From contig JAJDUP010000012.1 of the NCBI GenBank assembly GCA_022826565.1, forward strand, positions 310,001 to 374,000: a DNA stretch of 64,000 bases, in the 5' to 3' direction. Below are positions 50,126-60,012 of the stretch, one piece after another; position 1 is the first letter of the stretch, and every line of letters begins with the position of its first letter. A model generated the notes under the pieces. That model saw only the letters and a list, made by a program, of their open reading frames with translations. It did no database searches and had not been told where the DNA came from. The DNA comes from Gemmatimonadota bacterium. GTDB lineage: Bacteria; Gemmatimonadota; Gemmatimonadetes; Longimicrobiales; Gaopeijiaceae. A program made the position numbers and the translations under genes.

Positions 50126-52609
50126 ATGCGTAACCGCGTGCTTCCCCGCTTCATCGAGGAGGAGATGCAGCACTCCTTCCTCGACTACTCCATGAGCGTG
50201 ATCGTGCAGCGGGCCCTGCCCGATGTGCGCGACGGCCTCAAACCCGTGCACCGCCGCATCCTCTACGCCATGCACGGCCTGGGCCTGCAGCCGGACCGCA
50301 ACTACAAGAAGAGCGCGTCGGTCGTCGGCGAGGTGCTGGGCAAGTACCATCCGCACGGCGATTCCGCCGTCTACGACGCCCTCGTGCGCATGGTCCAGGA
50401 CTTCTCGCTGCGCTGTCCGCTGGTCGACGGCCAGGGCAACTTCGGCTCGATCGACGGGGACTCCGCCGCCGCGTACCGGTACACCGAGGCGCGCCTCTCC
50501 GCCGCCGCCACCGAGCTGCTGGCCGAGATCGACAGGGACACGGTCGCCTGGGAGAACAACTTCGACGACCGGCTGAAGGAGCCGACCGTCCTGCCGGCCC
50601 GCTTCCCCAACCTGCTGGTCAACGGCAGCTCCGGCATCGCGGTGGGGATGAGCACCAACGTGCCGCCGCACAACCTGGCCGAGGTGGCGGCGGCCCTGCG
50701 CCTGCTGGTGGCCAACCCCGCCTGCGGCACCGACGAGCTCATGGAGGTGCTCCCCGGGCCGGACTTCCCGACGGGCGGCTTCATCGTCGGCACCGACGGG
50801 ATCCGCAGCATGTACGAGACCGGCCGCGGCCGCATGATGATGCGGGCCAGGGTCGTCACCGAGTCGGTGCGCGGCGGGCGCAAGCAGCTCGTGGTCACGG
50901 AACTCCCCTACGCCGTCTCCAAGTCGCGGGTCATCGCCAACATCACGGCGCTGTCGCGGAAGGGTGCGATCCCCGAGATCGCCGATCTGCGCGACGAGTC
51001 CGACCGCGAGGGCATCCGCCTGGTCGTCGAGCTGAAGCGGGGCGCCGACCCGGACCGGATGATGGCCTTCCTCTTCAAGAAGACCGCGCTGCAGACCACC
51101 TTCGGCGCCATCCTCCTCGCCCTCGACGGCGGCACCCAGCCCGGCGAATTCACCCTCAAGGACCTGCTCTCCCGCTACCGGGACCACCGCCTCGAGGTCA
51201 TCCGCCGCCGCTCGCGCTTCGAGCTGGAAAAGGCCGAGACCGAGCTTCACATCACCCTCGGCCTGCTTCTGGCGCTGGCGCAGATCGATGAAGTCATCGC
51301 GCAGATCCGGGCCTCCAGGAACCGCGCCGAGGCGTCGGAGAGACTGCAGAACCGCTTCGGGCTGAGCGACGCCCAGGCCGACGCGATCCTGAAGATGCGC
51401 CTGGCCCGCCTCACCGCGCTGGAGGGCGACCAGCTGCGGGCCCGCGAGGCGTCCCTGCGCGCTTCCATCCGGGACCTGCGGGCGCTGCTCGGTGACGAGT
51501 CGCTGCAGCTCGCAACGATGCTCCGGGAGCTGGACGAAGTGGTCGACCGGTACGCCGACGAACGCCGCACCGTCATCCTGCCCAAGAAGAGCAAGGCCGA
51601 CTTCGCCTACATCGAATCGGGCATCGCCGACGAGGATGTCGTGGTCACGCTTTCCCGCCAGGGCTACCTCAAGCGCATCCCGATGCACCTGTACCGCCGC
51701 CGCGTGACCGCCGGGGTGGGAATGGCCGACATGGCGCGCTATCCCGGCGACTATCTCGAACGGCTCTTCGTCACACGCTCGCAGGGCTGGCTGCTCTGCT
51801 TCACCAGCCGCGGCCATGTGCACTTCCTCAAGGTGGACGACATCCACGAAAGCACCCGCACCGCCCGCGGCCGCTCGATCTGGGCTCTTCTCGGGGTCGA
51901 CCAGCACGACACGATCGTCGCAACCCGCTCCGTCGACGACCTGGAGAGCGAAGGCTATCTCATCTGCGCCACCCGCCTGGGGTTGATCAAGCGGACCCGG
52001 CTCAGCGAATTTTCCAACCCCAAACCCGGCGGCGTGATCGCCTCGCGAGTGCGGCCGGGCGACGAGGTTCTGGATGTCGTGCTGGCAGCGGGCGACACGG
52101 AGTTCATGCTTTTTTCGCGGCACGGCCGCGCGGTCCGCTTCCCGGAACCGCAGGTGTCCGTGGTGGGCCGCGTGGCGCAGGGCGTGAAGGGGATGGGCCT
52201 CAGGGACGGAGACGAAGTCGTCGGTCTGGTAGTCGTGAAGAGAGAATCAATGGTGTTGTGCATAACTGAATCCGGGATCGGAAAACGGTCTCCCGTCTCC
52301 GATTTCCCCCTCCACAACCGGGGCGGGCTCGGCCTGGCCGCCATGCCTTCCTCCGCCAAGGGCGGCCATCTCGCCGCGGCTCTCGAGGTGCTGGACGACG
52401 ACAACGTGATGCTCGTTTCCTCGAGCGGCGCCATGACCCCCGTCGCGGCGGCCGACATCGCGCTCCGGGCCCGCAACGCCGCGGGCGAACAGGTGGTCCG
52501 CCTCGCGCCCGGCGACCGTCTCGCGACCGTCACCCGGGTGTACGGCGACCCGGGTGTGGCCGGCAACGCCGAACAGCTCGACCTTCTCGGTCCGGGCCGG
52601 CGCTCGTGA
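50126..52609 (+). CDS. gyrA: Type IIA topoisomerase subunit A (GyrA/ParC-like)
   Basis: 827 residues. N-terminal breakage-reunion domain with the catalytic Tyr119 in [10 protein letters not shown] and the quinolone region [10 protein letters not shown] (Ser80, Asp84, wild type). The C-terminal six-bladed DNA-wrapping domain is present, but where GyrA has the QRRGGKG box between [11 protein letters not shown] and YLERLFV the sequence is [14 protein letters not shown]. The protein could therefore be gyrase A with an altered box or topoisomerase IV subunit A. No gyrB/parE gene is adjacent. It cuts and rejoins double-stranded DNA as part of a heterotetramer. Confidence 0.88.
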   Translation: MRNRVLPRFIEEEMQHSFLDYSMSVIVQRALPDVRDGLKPVHRRILYAMHGLGLQPDRNYKKSASVVGEVLGKYHPHGDSAVYDALVRMVQDFSLRCPLVDGQGNFGSIDGDSAAAYRYTEARLSAAATELLAEIDRDTVAWENNFDDRLKEPTVLPARFPNLLVNGSSGIAVGMSTNVPPHNLAEVAAALRLLVANPACGTDELMEVLPGPDFPTGGFIVGTDGIRSMYETGRGRMMMRARVVTESVRGGRKQLVVTELPYAVSKSRVIANITALSRKGAIPEIADLRDESDREGIRLVVELKRGADPDRMMAFLFKKTALQTTFGAILLALDGGTQPGEFTLKDLLSRYRDHRLEVIRRRSRFELEKAETELHITLGLLLALAQIDEVIAQIRASRNRAEASERLQNRFGLSDAQADAILKMRLARLTALEGDQLRAREASLRASIRDLRALLGDESLQLATMLRELDEVVDRYADERRTVILPKKSKADFAYIESGIADEDVVVTLSRQGYLKRIPMHLYRRRVTAGVGMADMARYPGDYLERLFVTRSQGWLLCFTSRGHVHFLKVDDIHESTRTARGRSIWALLGVDQHDTIVATRSVDDLESEGYLICATRLGLIKRTRLSEFSNPKPGGVIASRVRPGDEVLDVVLAAGDTEFMLFSRHGRAVRFPEPQVSVVGRVAQGVKGMGLRDGDEVVGLVVVKRESMVLCITESGIGKRSPVSDFPLHNRGGLGLAAMPSSAKGGHLAAALEVLDDDNVMLVSSSGAMTPVAAADIALRARNAAGEQVVRLAPGDRLATVTRVYGDPGVAGNAEQLDLLGPGRRS

Positions 52610-53766
52610 AGTTTCTCGTTCTCGGAGGCGGCACCCAGGGCACGGCCGCCGCCTTCGATCTGCTGCGCGCCGACGGGGTCGACGAGGTGGTGATCGCCGA
52701 CCTCGACGCCTGCGCCGTCCACCCCTGCCTCCAGCCGCACCTCGAGGGCCGCCTGCGCCTGGTCGAGGTCGATGCGGCGGACGCCGGGCAGGTGGCGGCG
52801 CTGATGGAGGGAGTCGACGCGGTCCTGTGCGCGCTGCCTTATCACTTCAACCTTCAGGTCGCGCGGCTGGCGGTGGAGGCGGGCGTCCACTTCACCGACC
52901 TGGGCGGCAACACCGCGATCGTCGACGAGCAGCGCAAGCTCGACGGCGCGGCCCGCGAGCGCGGCATCTCGGTTGTCCCCGACACCGGCCTGGCGCCCGG
53001 CATGGTCAACATCTTCGCTCAGGCGGGCATCGCCGCGCTGGACTCGGCCGATGCGGTGCGGTTGTGGGTGGGCGGCCTGCCGCAGGACCCCAGGCCCCCC
53101 CTGAACTACGAGATCGTGTACTCCCTCGAAGGGATGCTCGACTACTACGTCACCCCGGCGGTCATCCTGCGTGACGGCAAGCGGACGCGGGTCGACGCCC
53201 TCTCCGAGGTCGAGCACCTCGACTTTCCCGAGCCGGTCGGCCGCCTCGAGGCCTTTTTCACCGGCGGCGGGACCTCGACGCTTCCCCAGCGCCATGAGGG
53301 CCGGGTCAGGACGCTCGAGTACAAGACGCTCCGGTATCCCGGCCACGCCCGCATCATGCGCGCGATCCGCGACCTCGGCCTGCTCAGCGACCGGGAGGTC
53401 GTGCACGAGGGGCGCCGGATCAACCCGCGCAGGTTCTTCATTCAGCAGGTCACGCCGACCCTGTGCGGCAACGGAGCCGGCGACCTGGTCGTCGTGCGCG
53501 TCGATGTGACCGGCCCGCGCGGCGGCGCGGAAACGCGCGTGCGCTTCGAGGTCACCGACCGGCAGGACCCCGCGACCGGTCTCACCGCCATGGCGCGCAC
53601 CACCGGGTTCTCCCTGTCCATTACGGCGCTGATGCAGGCGCGCGGACGGTTGCGTCCCGGCGCCGGTACGCCCGACGAAATCGTGCCGCCCGCGCTTTAC
53701 ATCGAAGAACTGCGGAAGCGCGGCATTCACGCGGAGCAATCCGAACACCGGGCCGCCCGGCCCTGA
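52606..53766 (+). CDS. Saccharopine dehydrogenase-family protein, lysine 6-dehydrogenase-like
   Basis: 386 residues from GTG 52606, four-base overlap with the topoisomerase gene. Rossmann start [18 protein letters not shown], then the saccharopine dehydrogenase-type core ([47 protein letters not shown]). This layout matches L-lysine 6-dehydrogenases, which oxidise the epsilon-amino group using NAD+. The substrate is inferred, not proven. Confidence 0.72.
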   Translation: MKFLVLGGGTQGTAAAFDLLRADGVDEVVIADLDACAVHPCLQPHLEGRLRLVEVDAADAGQVAALMEGVDAVLCALPYHFNLQVARLAVEAGVHFTDLGGNTAIVDEQRKLDGAARERGISVVPDTGLAPGMVNIFAQAGIAALDSADAVRLWVGGLPQDPRPPLNYEIVYSLEGMLDYYVTPAVILRDGKRTRVDALSEVEHLDFPEPVGRLEAFFTGGGTSTLPQRHEGRVRTLEYKTLRYPGHARIMRAIRDLGLLSDREVVHEGRRINPRRFFIQQVTPTLCGNGAGDLVVVRVDVTGPRGGAETRVRFEVTDRQDPATGLTAMARTTGFSLSITALMQARGRLRPGAGTPDEIVPPALYIEELRKRGIHAEQSEHRAARP

Positions 53767-53791
53767 CGCAACCACCCGAGGACCCCACACG

Positions 53792-54895
53792 ATGCAGACC
53801 CACCACGACGGCACCCTCGATGTGCCGCTTTACCTGGCCCGGCGCCCGCGCTCCGGCGCCGCGCTCGCTCTTGCGGCCGTGCTGTCGGCCGCCATGCCCA
53901 TTGCCGGCGCCGCCCAGCAGCTCACCAACGCCAACGAGAAGCGCTTCGGCGAGATCAGGCAGCTCACCTTCCGCGGCGAGAACGCCGAGGCCTACTGGTC
54001 CTTCGACGGGTCCAGCCTGATCTTCCAGTCCACGCCCACACCCGGCGAAGGGTGCGACCAGATCTTCATCCTGGATCCGGAGACCGGCGAGACCGAGCTG
54101 GTCAGCACCGGCGAAGGCCGCACGACCTGCTCCTACTACTATCCCGGCGGCGAGCGCATCCTCTACTCGTCCACCCACCACTTCAACCGGGCCTGCCCGA
54201 CCCCGCCCGACTTCTCGCAGGGCTACGTCTGGGCGGTGTACCCCAGCTTCGACATCTTCGCCGCGAACGCGGACGGCTCGGGTCTCCGCCAGCTCACCAA
54301 CTCCTTCGGCTACGACGCCGAGGCCACCGTTTCGCCGACCGGGCACCGGATCGTCTTCACCTCGATGCGCGACGGCGATCTCGACCTCTACTCCATGCTC
54401 CCCGACGGCTCGGGCGTGCGGCGGCTCACCGACCACCTCGGCTATGATGGCGGCGCCTTCTACAGCCCCGACGGCACGAAGATCGTCTGGCGCGCCCATT
54501 ACCCCGAGACCGACCAGGAGCGCGAGGATTACCTGGCGCTCCTGGCGGAGGGCCTGATCCGCCCCTCGGCGCTCGAGATCTACGTGGCCGACGCCGACGG
54601 GTCCAACCGGCGCCAGCTGACCGACAACGGAGCCGCAAACTTCGCGCCGTACTGGCACCCCTCGGGGGAGAAGATCATCTTCTCGTCCAACATGGACGAT
54701 CCCCGGGGCCGGGAATTCGAACTCTACCTGATCAACGTCGACGGCACCGGTCTCGAGCGCGTGACCTGGTCCGAGGGCTTCGACGGCTTCCCGGTCTTCC
54801 ACCCCGACGGCACGAAGCTGGCCTTCGGTTCGAACCGCAACATGTCGCACGAGGGCAACACGAACATCTTCCTGGCGGAGTGGCGGGACGAGTAG
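53792..54895 (+). CDS. TolB-like WD40/PD40 beta-propeller, secreted
   Basis: 367 residues with a signal peptide (cleavage near IAGAAQQ). PD40 repeats are plain: IRQLTFRGENAEAYWSFDGS, ADGSGLRQLTNSFGYDAEA, PDGSGVRRLTDHLGYDGG, ADGSNRRQLTDNG and FHPDGTKLAFGSNR. Periplasmic TolB-type propeller, unrelated in detail to the six-bladed lipoproteins elsewhere in the window. No peptidase domain. Confidence 0.82.
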   Translation: MQTHHDGTLDVPLYLARRPRSGAALALAAVLSAAMPIAGAAQQLTNANEKRFGEIRQLTFRGENAEAYWSFDGSSLIFQSTPTPGEGCDQIFILDPETGETELVSTGEGRTTCSYYYPGGERILYSSTHHFNRACPTPPDFSQGYVWAVYPSFDIFAANADGSGLRQLTNSFGYDAEATVSPTGHRIVFTSMRDGDLDLYSMLPDGSGVRRLTDHLGYDGGAFYSPDGTKIVWRAHYPETDQEREDYLALLAEGLIRPSALEIYVADADGSNRRQLTDNGAANFAPYWHPSGEKIIFSSNMDDPRGREFELYLINVDGTGLERVTWSEGFDGFPVFHPDGTKLAFGSNRNMSHEGNTNIFLAEWRDE

Positions 54896-54920
54896 CGACC
54901 TCTCGCAACCGCGCCGCGCG

Positions 54921-55592
54921 TCAGCGAGCGGCCGGGTCCCTGACAACCTTCAGGAAGCGCGTCAGCACGCGGTAGGTCAGGCCCCAGACGACCTGGCCGT
55001 CGATGCGGACGCAGGGGAAGTGGCGAGCGATGCCGCCGTAGCGCCAGGTATGGGTCCCCTGGTTGGCCGGGTCCTCCATCGCACGGAGGGGGAACCAGTG
55101 CACCGCCGCGACCTCGTGGCTGGCCACCCGTGCATCGGTGCCGGCGTCCACCCGGAAGACGAAGGGCCAGATCGTGAGTGGCGGGATGCGGACGGCGACG
55201 GGACGCAGCGCCTCGCCCCGGCCGAGCAACGCCGTGGACTCCGTGAGGTCGACGCCGGTCTCCTCACCAGTCTCGCGGACCGCGGCTGCGGACAGTCCGG
55301 CGTCCTCGCGGTCGAGGCGGCCGCCCGGCAGCGCCATCTGTCCGGACCACGGATCCCGCCCCGACTCGGCCCGCCGGATCGCGAGGAAGTCGCACTGCAC
55401 CGCCGCAGCGTCCGCAATGCCTTCCGGCGGCCGAAGCACGAGCGCGACGGCCGCGTTCTTGCGCGCCGGATCCGGCTGCGCCGACTCGATCCCGCCGAAG
55501 CGTCCGGCCAGCACAGGGGCGAGCCGTGAGATGCCCACGCTCGGGTTCGGCGCAAATGGGTTTCCGGTCGAGTCCAGCGGGCTCTCTCCCAC
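54921..55592 (-). CDS. Nudix hydrolase, NudL/CoA-type
   Basis: 223 residues. The Nudix box is MALPGGRLDREDAGLSAAAV followed by RETGEETGV (about residues 86-114), with the UPF0035/NudL features FLAIRRAESGRDPWSGQM ahead of it. Members hydrolyse CoA or nucleotide sugars. It starts 21 bases after the queE stop, so it is probably co-transcribed. Confidence 0.83.
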   Translation of the reverse strand: MGESPLDSTGNPFAPNPSVGISRLAPVLAGRFGGIESAQPDPARKNAAVALVLRPPEGIADAAAVQCDFLAIRRAESGRDPWSGQMALPGGRLDREDAGLSAAAVRETGEETGVDLTESTALLGRGEALRPVAVRIPPLTIWPFVFRVDAGTDARVASHEVAAVHWFPLRAMEDPANQGTHTWRYGGIARHFPCVRIDGQVVWGLTYRVLTRFLKVVRDPAAR

Positions 55593-55613
55593 GGCTGCAG
55601 GGCCGCGCTCCGG

Positions 55614-56294
55614 CTACACGCCGGCCCGGTCCGGCCCCCAGATGTGCTTGTGGAGCTGGGTCTGGAAGCGCACGGGGAGCCCGCTCTCGAGGATCCGGGC
55701 GGCCAGCTCTTCCATCTCCTCCATCCCCCAGACCGGCGAGACGAGGAGCGCGCCCAGGGAGCCGCCGCGCACCCGCTCGTCCAGCCCGTGGCGGCGGATG
55801 ACATCGGCGGCCCAGTCGAAGTCCGCAGTCCCGTCTACGACGAACTTGACCTCGTCGCAGCCCGTGAGGTGGTCCAGGTTCGCCCAGAGGTTCCGGTGCT
55901 CCTCTCCCGAGCCGGGGCACTTGAGGTCCATGATTCGGTGGACCCCGGGGTCCAGCACGCTCACGTCCAGCGCACCGGAGGTCTCGACGAGCACCGTACA
56001 GCCCTCATCCAGGAGCCGGGCGGCGAGGATGGCGGCGCCCGGCTGAACGAGCGGCTCGCCGCCGGTGATCTCGACCAGTCGGCACCCCATTGCCCGCACC
56101 GCGGCGAGCACCTCGTCGATATCCATGCGGGTGCCGCCGTGGAAGGCGTACGCGGTGTCGCACCAGACGCACCGCAGCGGGCACCCGGTCAGGCGGACGA
56201 AGGTGCACGGGAGCCCCGCCCAGGTGGACTCCCCCTGTATGGAATGGAAGATCTCCGTTACGCGGACCGACCCCGCGCGGCCCGGGTCACTCAT
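55614..56294 (-). CDS. queE: 7-carboxy-7-deazaguanine synthase
   Basis: 226 residues from ATG 56294. Radical SAM enzyme with the QueE pattern: EIFHSIQGESTWAGLPCTFV, the cluster motif CPLRCVWC (Cys38, Cys42, Cys45), DTAYAF and ITGGEPLVQ, and TQLHKHIW near the end. It converts 6-carboxy-tetrahydropterin to 7-carboxy-7-deazaguanine for queuosine and related pathways. The start overlaps the stop of the upstream gene (TGATG). No queC/queD lies nearby. Confidence 0.9.
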   Translation of the reverse strand: MSDPGRAGSVRVTEIFHSIQGESTWAGLPCTFVRLTGCPLRCVWCDTAYAFHGGTRMDIDEVLAAVRAMGCRLVEITGGEPLVQPGAAILAARLLDEGCTVLVETSGALDVSVLDPGVHRIMDLKCPGSGEEHRNLWANLDHLTGCDEVKFVVDGTADFDWAADVIRRHGLDERVRGGSLGALLVSPVWGMEEMEELAARILESGLPVRFQTQLHKHIWGPDRAGV

Positions 56295-56689
56295 CACGCA
56301 GGCTCACCGTTTTCGCCGCCCGCCGTCCGGCGCACTACGGCCTCGTTCAGCAGATGCTGGACCTCATGCAAACTCAGAGCCTCCGCCTGCTCCACCACCG
56401 CCTCCCGGGACGCCCCCCGCCACAGCAGCGGAGTCTCCACGTGGCCCACGATGCCGAGCCCGGTCCCTGCCCAGCGCGGGAAGACCAGGTAGCCCGCCAC
56501 CGGCGCCTTCAGGTCGGGCGAGCGCTCGGTCTCGATCGAAACCGTGTAGGGGAAGCCGTCGCAGGCTTCGAAGGCCGGGGGCCGGGTGTGTACGGCGAAG
56601 TAGCCCCCCAGCGTGCGATCGTCCTCGCCTTCGCCCGGCCCCGCGGGGCGGGTCGCGTTCTGTTCCTCGCCTGCCATGCTCGAAGTCAT
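56294..56689 (-). CDS. Hypothetical protein upstream of queE
   Basis: 131 residues. Recognisable phrases are GGYFAVHTRPPAFEACDGFP and YLVFPRWAGTGLGIVGHVET; C-terminal helix LSLHEVQHLLNEAV. No family recognised. Coupled to queE by a one-base overlap, so a role near it is possible. The 239 bases between this start and the MDR gene hold no gene that I can support. Confidence 0.6.
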   Translation of the reverse strand: MTSSMAGEEQNATRPAGPGEGEDDRTLGGYFAVHTRPPAFEACDGFPYTVSIETERSPDLKAPVAGYLVFPRWAGTGLGIVGHVETPLLWRGASREAVVEQAEALSLHEVQHLLNEAVVRRTAGGENGEPA

Positions 56690-56928
56690 TCGGTCGTGGG
56701 TGAATGGTGTGGCCGACCCGCCGGCTCCCGCAATCGGCCCCGAAAGCTAAACCGGAGCGTCCGCGGGGGGACAGCCGAATGGTCCCATCCAGACATGCCC
56801 GTGCCCGTCGGCCCGGCTCCGCGGACGCGGTTCATCCCTTTCGGGCGCGCTGCGCGAGGTCCGCCTCGTGGCCCTATCTTCCTTGCACGCCCAACGCACC
56901 CACCCCCACACCAGAGCGGATTCGAACA

Positions 56929-57966
56929 TTGAAAGCAGCAGTGTTTCACGAGAACGGCGGCCCCGAGGTCATCGCCGTCGACGACATGCCCACGCCGAGT
57001 CCGCGGCCCGGCGAAGCGAGGATCAGGGTCGAGGCCTCCTCGATGAACCACCTCGACCTGTGGATGCGGCGCGGGCTGCCCATCGAGATTCCGATGCCGC
57101 ATATCGGCGGCTCGGACATCGCGGGGACGGTCGACGCGGTCGGCGGCGGCGTGGACGAGTCGTGGGTGGGCAAGCGCGTCCTGGTCGATCCGTCGCTGAA
57201 CTACGACTGGTATCGCCTGGCGCGGCTCCCGTACGGACACGCGCCCGCGCTGGAGATCATCGGGGAGCACACGCAGGGGGGCTTTGCGGAGTTCGCGGTG
57301 GCGCCCGCGGCGAATCTCGTCGAGTTGCCGGAGGACGTCTCGCCGGTTACGGCCGCGGCGGCGGGGCTGGTCGGGGTGACGGCCTGGCACGGCCTGTTCT
57401 CGCGCGGGGGACTGCGGGCCGGGCACCGGGTCCTAATCACCGGAGCCAGCGGGGGTGTGTCGACCATGGCGGTGCAGTATGCGAAGGCGGCGGGAGCGGA
57501 GGTCTTCGCCATCACGTCCTCCCCCGACCTCGTTCGGCGCGTGCGGGCGCTCGGCGCCGACCACGTCTTCGACCGCACGGCCACCAACTGGCCCAAGGAG
57601 GTTTTTCTGGCGACCGGCAGGCGGGGCGTAGACGTGTGCCTGGACTCGGTCGGCGAGGCGATCTGGCCGAATCTTCTGCGGGCCCTGGCCGTGGGTGGAC
57701 GCCTTGTGTCGTTCGGCGCGACCTCCGGCGCCAACGGGGCGGTCGACATACGGCTCCTCTTCTGGCGCCAGCTCACCGTCATGGGGTCGACCATGGGGAC
57801 GCCCGACGAGTTCCGCGACGCCATGCAGCTGGTCTTCAACGGCACCGTCGTACCGCCGGTACACGAGGTCGTGCCGCTCGAGGACACCCGCCGGGCTCAC
57901 GAGCTGCTGGAGGCGGGCGCGGTCTTCGGCAAGATCGTCGTCGAGCCGCAGGGGGCGGCCGAGTGA
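56929..57966 (+). CDS. Zinc-binding dehydrogenase/quinone oxidoreductase (MDR family)
   Basis: 345 residues from TTG 56929, giving the family start KAAVFHENGGPEVIAVDD. MDR catalytic and NAD(P)-binding parts: GGSDIAGTVDAVGGGV and VLITGASGGVSTMAVQYA. The classical zinc ligand Cys-37/His-69 set is not obvious, and the structural-zinc Cys quartet is absent, so quinone-oxidoreductase-like activity is more likely than alcohol dehydrogenase. It overlaps the MazG-like gene by four bases. Confidence 0.82.
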   Translation: MKAAVFHENGGPEVIAVDDMPTPSPRPGEARIRVEASSMNHLDLWMRRGLPIEIPMPHIGGSDIAGTVDAVGGGVDESWVGKRVLVDPSLNYDWYRLARLPYGHAPALEIIGEHTQGGFAEFAVAPAANLVELPEDVSPVTAAAAGLVGVTAWHGLFSRGGLRAGHRVLITGASGGVSTMAVQYAKAAGAEVFAITSSPDLVRRVRALGADHVFDRTATNWPKEVFLATGRRGVDVCLDSVGEAIWPNLLRALAVGGRLVSFGATSGANGAVDIRLLFWRQLTVMGSTMGTPDEFRDAMQLVFNGTVVPPVHEVVPLEDTRRAHELLEAGAVFGKIVVEPQGAAE

Positions 57967-58316
57967 GGATTCGCGACGCGCAGGAGCGGGTCGATCAGTG
58001 GATCAGCCGCTTCGAGGAGGGCTACTGGCCCCCGCTGGCGATCCTGGCGCGCCTGATGGAGGAGGTCGGCGAACTGTCGCGCGAGGTCAACCACCGCTTC
58101 GGCTCCAAGCCCAAGCGCGACGACGAGGCGGCGGCGGAGCTGGAGCTGGAGATCGCCGATGTTCTGTTCGTCGTCGTCTCGCTCGCCAATCAGCAGGGGA
58201 TCGACCTGGAGCGCGCTTTTGCACGGGTGATGGACAAGTACGAAGCCCGGGATGTGGGGCGCTGGACGCCAAAGGCTGCCGGGTCCGAGGCTGGCCGGGA
58301 CCGGCCCGGCGCATAA
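57963..58316 (+). CDS. MazG-like nucleotide pyrophosphohydrolase
   Basis: 117 residues from GTG 57963. MazG/HisE fold with the metal motif ARLMEEVGELSREVNHRF and ELEIADVLFVVVSLANQQGI (EExxE...ExxD). Single-domain MazG-like enzymes cleave non-canonical NTPs. It is coupled to the MDR gene by four bases. Confidence 0.85.
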   Translation: MRIRDAQERVDQWISRFEEGYWPPLAILARLMEEVGELSREVNHRFGSKPKRDDEAAAELELEIADVLFVVVSLANQQGIDLERAFARVMDKYEARDVGRWTPKAAGSEAGRDRPGA

Positions 58317-58347
58317 CACAACCGCCCCTCCCACTGTCCCTTTGCAT

Positions 58348-58908
58348 ATGGACAACGGCGAAACCGACGCGATCCTCGTCGCACGCGTGCGGCGCGGGGA
58401 CAGCCGTGCATTCGACCAGCTCGTCCGGCGGCACCTCCGGGCGGCGCACGCCGTGGCGCGCGCCAGACTCGACATCCCCGGCGATGCCGACGACGTGTGC
58501 CAGGATGCCTTCATCAAGGCGCTGGAGCGAATCGACGACTGCCGCAACCCGGACGGGTTCCGCGCCTGGCTGCTGACGATTGTCCGCAACACCGCCCACA
58601 ATCACAGGGATTATCAGCGCGTGAGAGCGACGACCCCCATCGAGACGGCCTTCTCCGCCGCGTCGCGTGACGACCCCTTCGCCGACGCCCGGAACGCCGA
58701 ACTGCGCGGCCGCCTGAGCGACGCGATGGAGCACCTCACCGATCTGCAGAGGAAAGTGCTCGTTCTGTACGATCTCGAGGGATGGAGACACGGCGAGATC
58801 GCCCGCGAACTCGGGATTTCCGCCGGTTCCTCGCGCGTTCACCTTCATGTCGCCAGAAAGGCGATGCGAAAACGCCTTTCGAGCACCCTTGCTCTTGGGA
58901 GCCTTTGA
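58348..58908 (+). CDS. ECF-family RNA polymerase sigma factor (second locus)
   Basis: 186 residues from ATG 58348. Region 2: DADDVCQDAFIKALERID and FRAWLLTIVRNTAHNH; region 4: GWRHGEIARELGISAGSSRVHLHVARKAM. It lies in an operon with a membrane protein and a Spy-like protein, an arrangement suggesting response to envelope stress. Confidence 0.9.
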   Translation: MDNGETDAILVARVRRGDSRAFDQLVRRHLRAAHAVARARLDIPGDADDVCQDAFIKALERIDDCRNPDGFRAWLLTIVRNTAHNHRDYQRVRATTPIETAFSAASRDDPFADARNAELRGRLSDAMEHLTDLQRKVLVLYDLEGWRHGEIARELGISAGSSRVHLHVARKAMRKRLSSTLALGSL

Positions 58909-58911
58909 GAG

Positions 58912-59358
58912 ATGACAGATCTGCCGAACGGCCGGGACGGCCAGGACCACAGCGGAGATAGACCGCGCGCGCAGGCCGAGCGCCCGCAACCCGAGCGTGA
59001 TCGTCCGCCTCCGGAGCGTGACGTGTTTGCGCTTGACCCGGTGACCGGTCCGGAGCGCTGGGAAGCGCTGGTGGCCCGGATCAACGAGCGGGCCGGGCCC
59101 GTTCTCGAGGCCCGGCGGCATGAGAGCATTGCCGGTACCCTTGCGGGCTGGCGGAGGCCGGTCATGTCCGGTGTCGCCGGCCTCGCGGCCGCGGCGGTTG
59201 CAGTGCTTCTGCTGCTCCCCGCCGAGGAAGCCACCCCTGTCGAGACGATGTTCGCGGAAGCGATTATGCCCTGGTCCGTCGCGGGGTGGGTGGACGGGAG
59301 CTACGCGCCCACCGTCGAAGAACTGGTCATCGCCGCCGAGGAGGAATACACGCCATGA
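58912..59358 (+). CDS. Putative membrane anti-sigma factor
   Basis: 148 residues. Charged, Arg/Pro-rich N-terminus (about residues 1-85), one membrane helix (residues 87-103, GVAGLAAAAVAVLLLLPAEE) and a short acidic tail that could face the periplasm. It lies between the ECF sigma gene (three-base gap) and the Spy-like gene (ATGA overlap), the position expected of a cognate anti-sigma factor. There is no recognised zinc finger. Confidence 0.6.
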   Translation: MTDLPNGRDGQDHSGDRPRAQAERPQPERDRPPPERDVFALDPVTGPERWEALVARINERAGPVLEARRHESIAGTLAGWRRPVMSGVAGLAAAAVAVLLLLPAEEATPVETMFAEAIMPWSVAGWVDGSYAPTVEELVIAAEEEYTP

Positions 59359-59846
59359 GTCGCAGATCTTCGGCCATCGCCCTGCTCGCCGCCGTGTTCT
59401 TCGCGGGAGCCGCAACCACGCTGGCGGTGCTCCGCGTCGTCGACCACCGGGGCGGGCCCGGCTGGGATTGGGAGCGCCGCGCCGTCTGGCAGGGGGAGCG
59501 TCCGTCCCGTCCGCCTGTCCGGCCCGGCGACCTGCCGCGGGGCGGATCGCCGTTCATGGAACTCGCCCGCACCCGCGTGACGGACCGCATGGCCCGCGTC
59601 CTGGAGCTGAGCGACGAGCAGCGCACCCAGATCGAGGAAGCGTTCGAGCGGCGGCGCATCGCCTCCCAGGAAGCGATGAACGAGGTGCTCCCCAGGCTGC
59701 GCAGTCAGATGGACTCCATCAACGCCGAGATCGAGCGAATCCTGACCCCGGAGCAGCGAGACGCCTACCGTCGATTCCTGCGTGAGGACCGGGAACGCTT
59801 CCGGCGCCGGGGAGGATCGTCGCGCGACCGCGACCGCACGCGCTGA
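59355..59846 (+). CDS. Spy/CpxP-like periplasmic protein
   Basis: 163 residues with an N-terminal membrane/signal segment. The helical body carries the LTxxQ-type motif twice in variant form: LELSDEQRTQIEEAFERRR and ILTPEQRDAYRRFLRED, as in Spy/CpxP/zinc-resistance-associated proteins, which act as periplasmic chaperones or sensors. The Arg-rich tail is unusual. Last gene of the second ECF operon. Confidence 0.75.
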   Translation: MSRRSSAIALLAAVFFAGAATTLAVLRVVDHRGGPGWDWERRAVWQGERPSRPPVRPGDLPRGGSPFMELARTRVTDRMARVLELSDEQRTQIEEAFERRRIASQEAMNEVLPRLRSQMDSINAEIERILTPEQRDAYRRFLREDRERFRRRGGSSRDRDRTR

Positions 59847-60012
59847 CAGGTACGGCTGACGGCGGGACCCGGGCGGTTCGGACGGGTGCCGCCTGGCCGC
59901 ACCTTGCCCCCGGCCCGTTTCCGGGCATCTTGTTTCCTGCCTGCATCCGCAAGCCCCGGTTTTTCCATTCGTACGAGGTATGTAGAGAGGACATGACACT
60001 TCGGGCCGCCAC

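Noticed and set aside
50063-52123. A long minus-strand frame antisense to the gyrA-like gene
   Set aside because: Shadow of the conserved topoisomerase reading frame; no family motifs.
59985-60000. AGAGGACATGACA near 59987 as a third copy of the 32-bp motif
   Set aside because: Only about 13 bases are shared with the plus strand at 10661, in the opposite gene orientation, and the diagnostic CATAAT part is missing.
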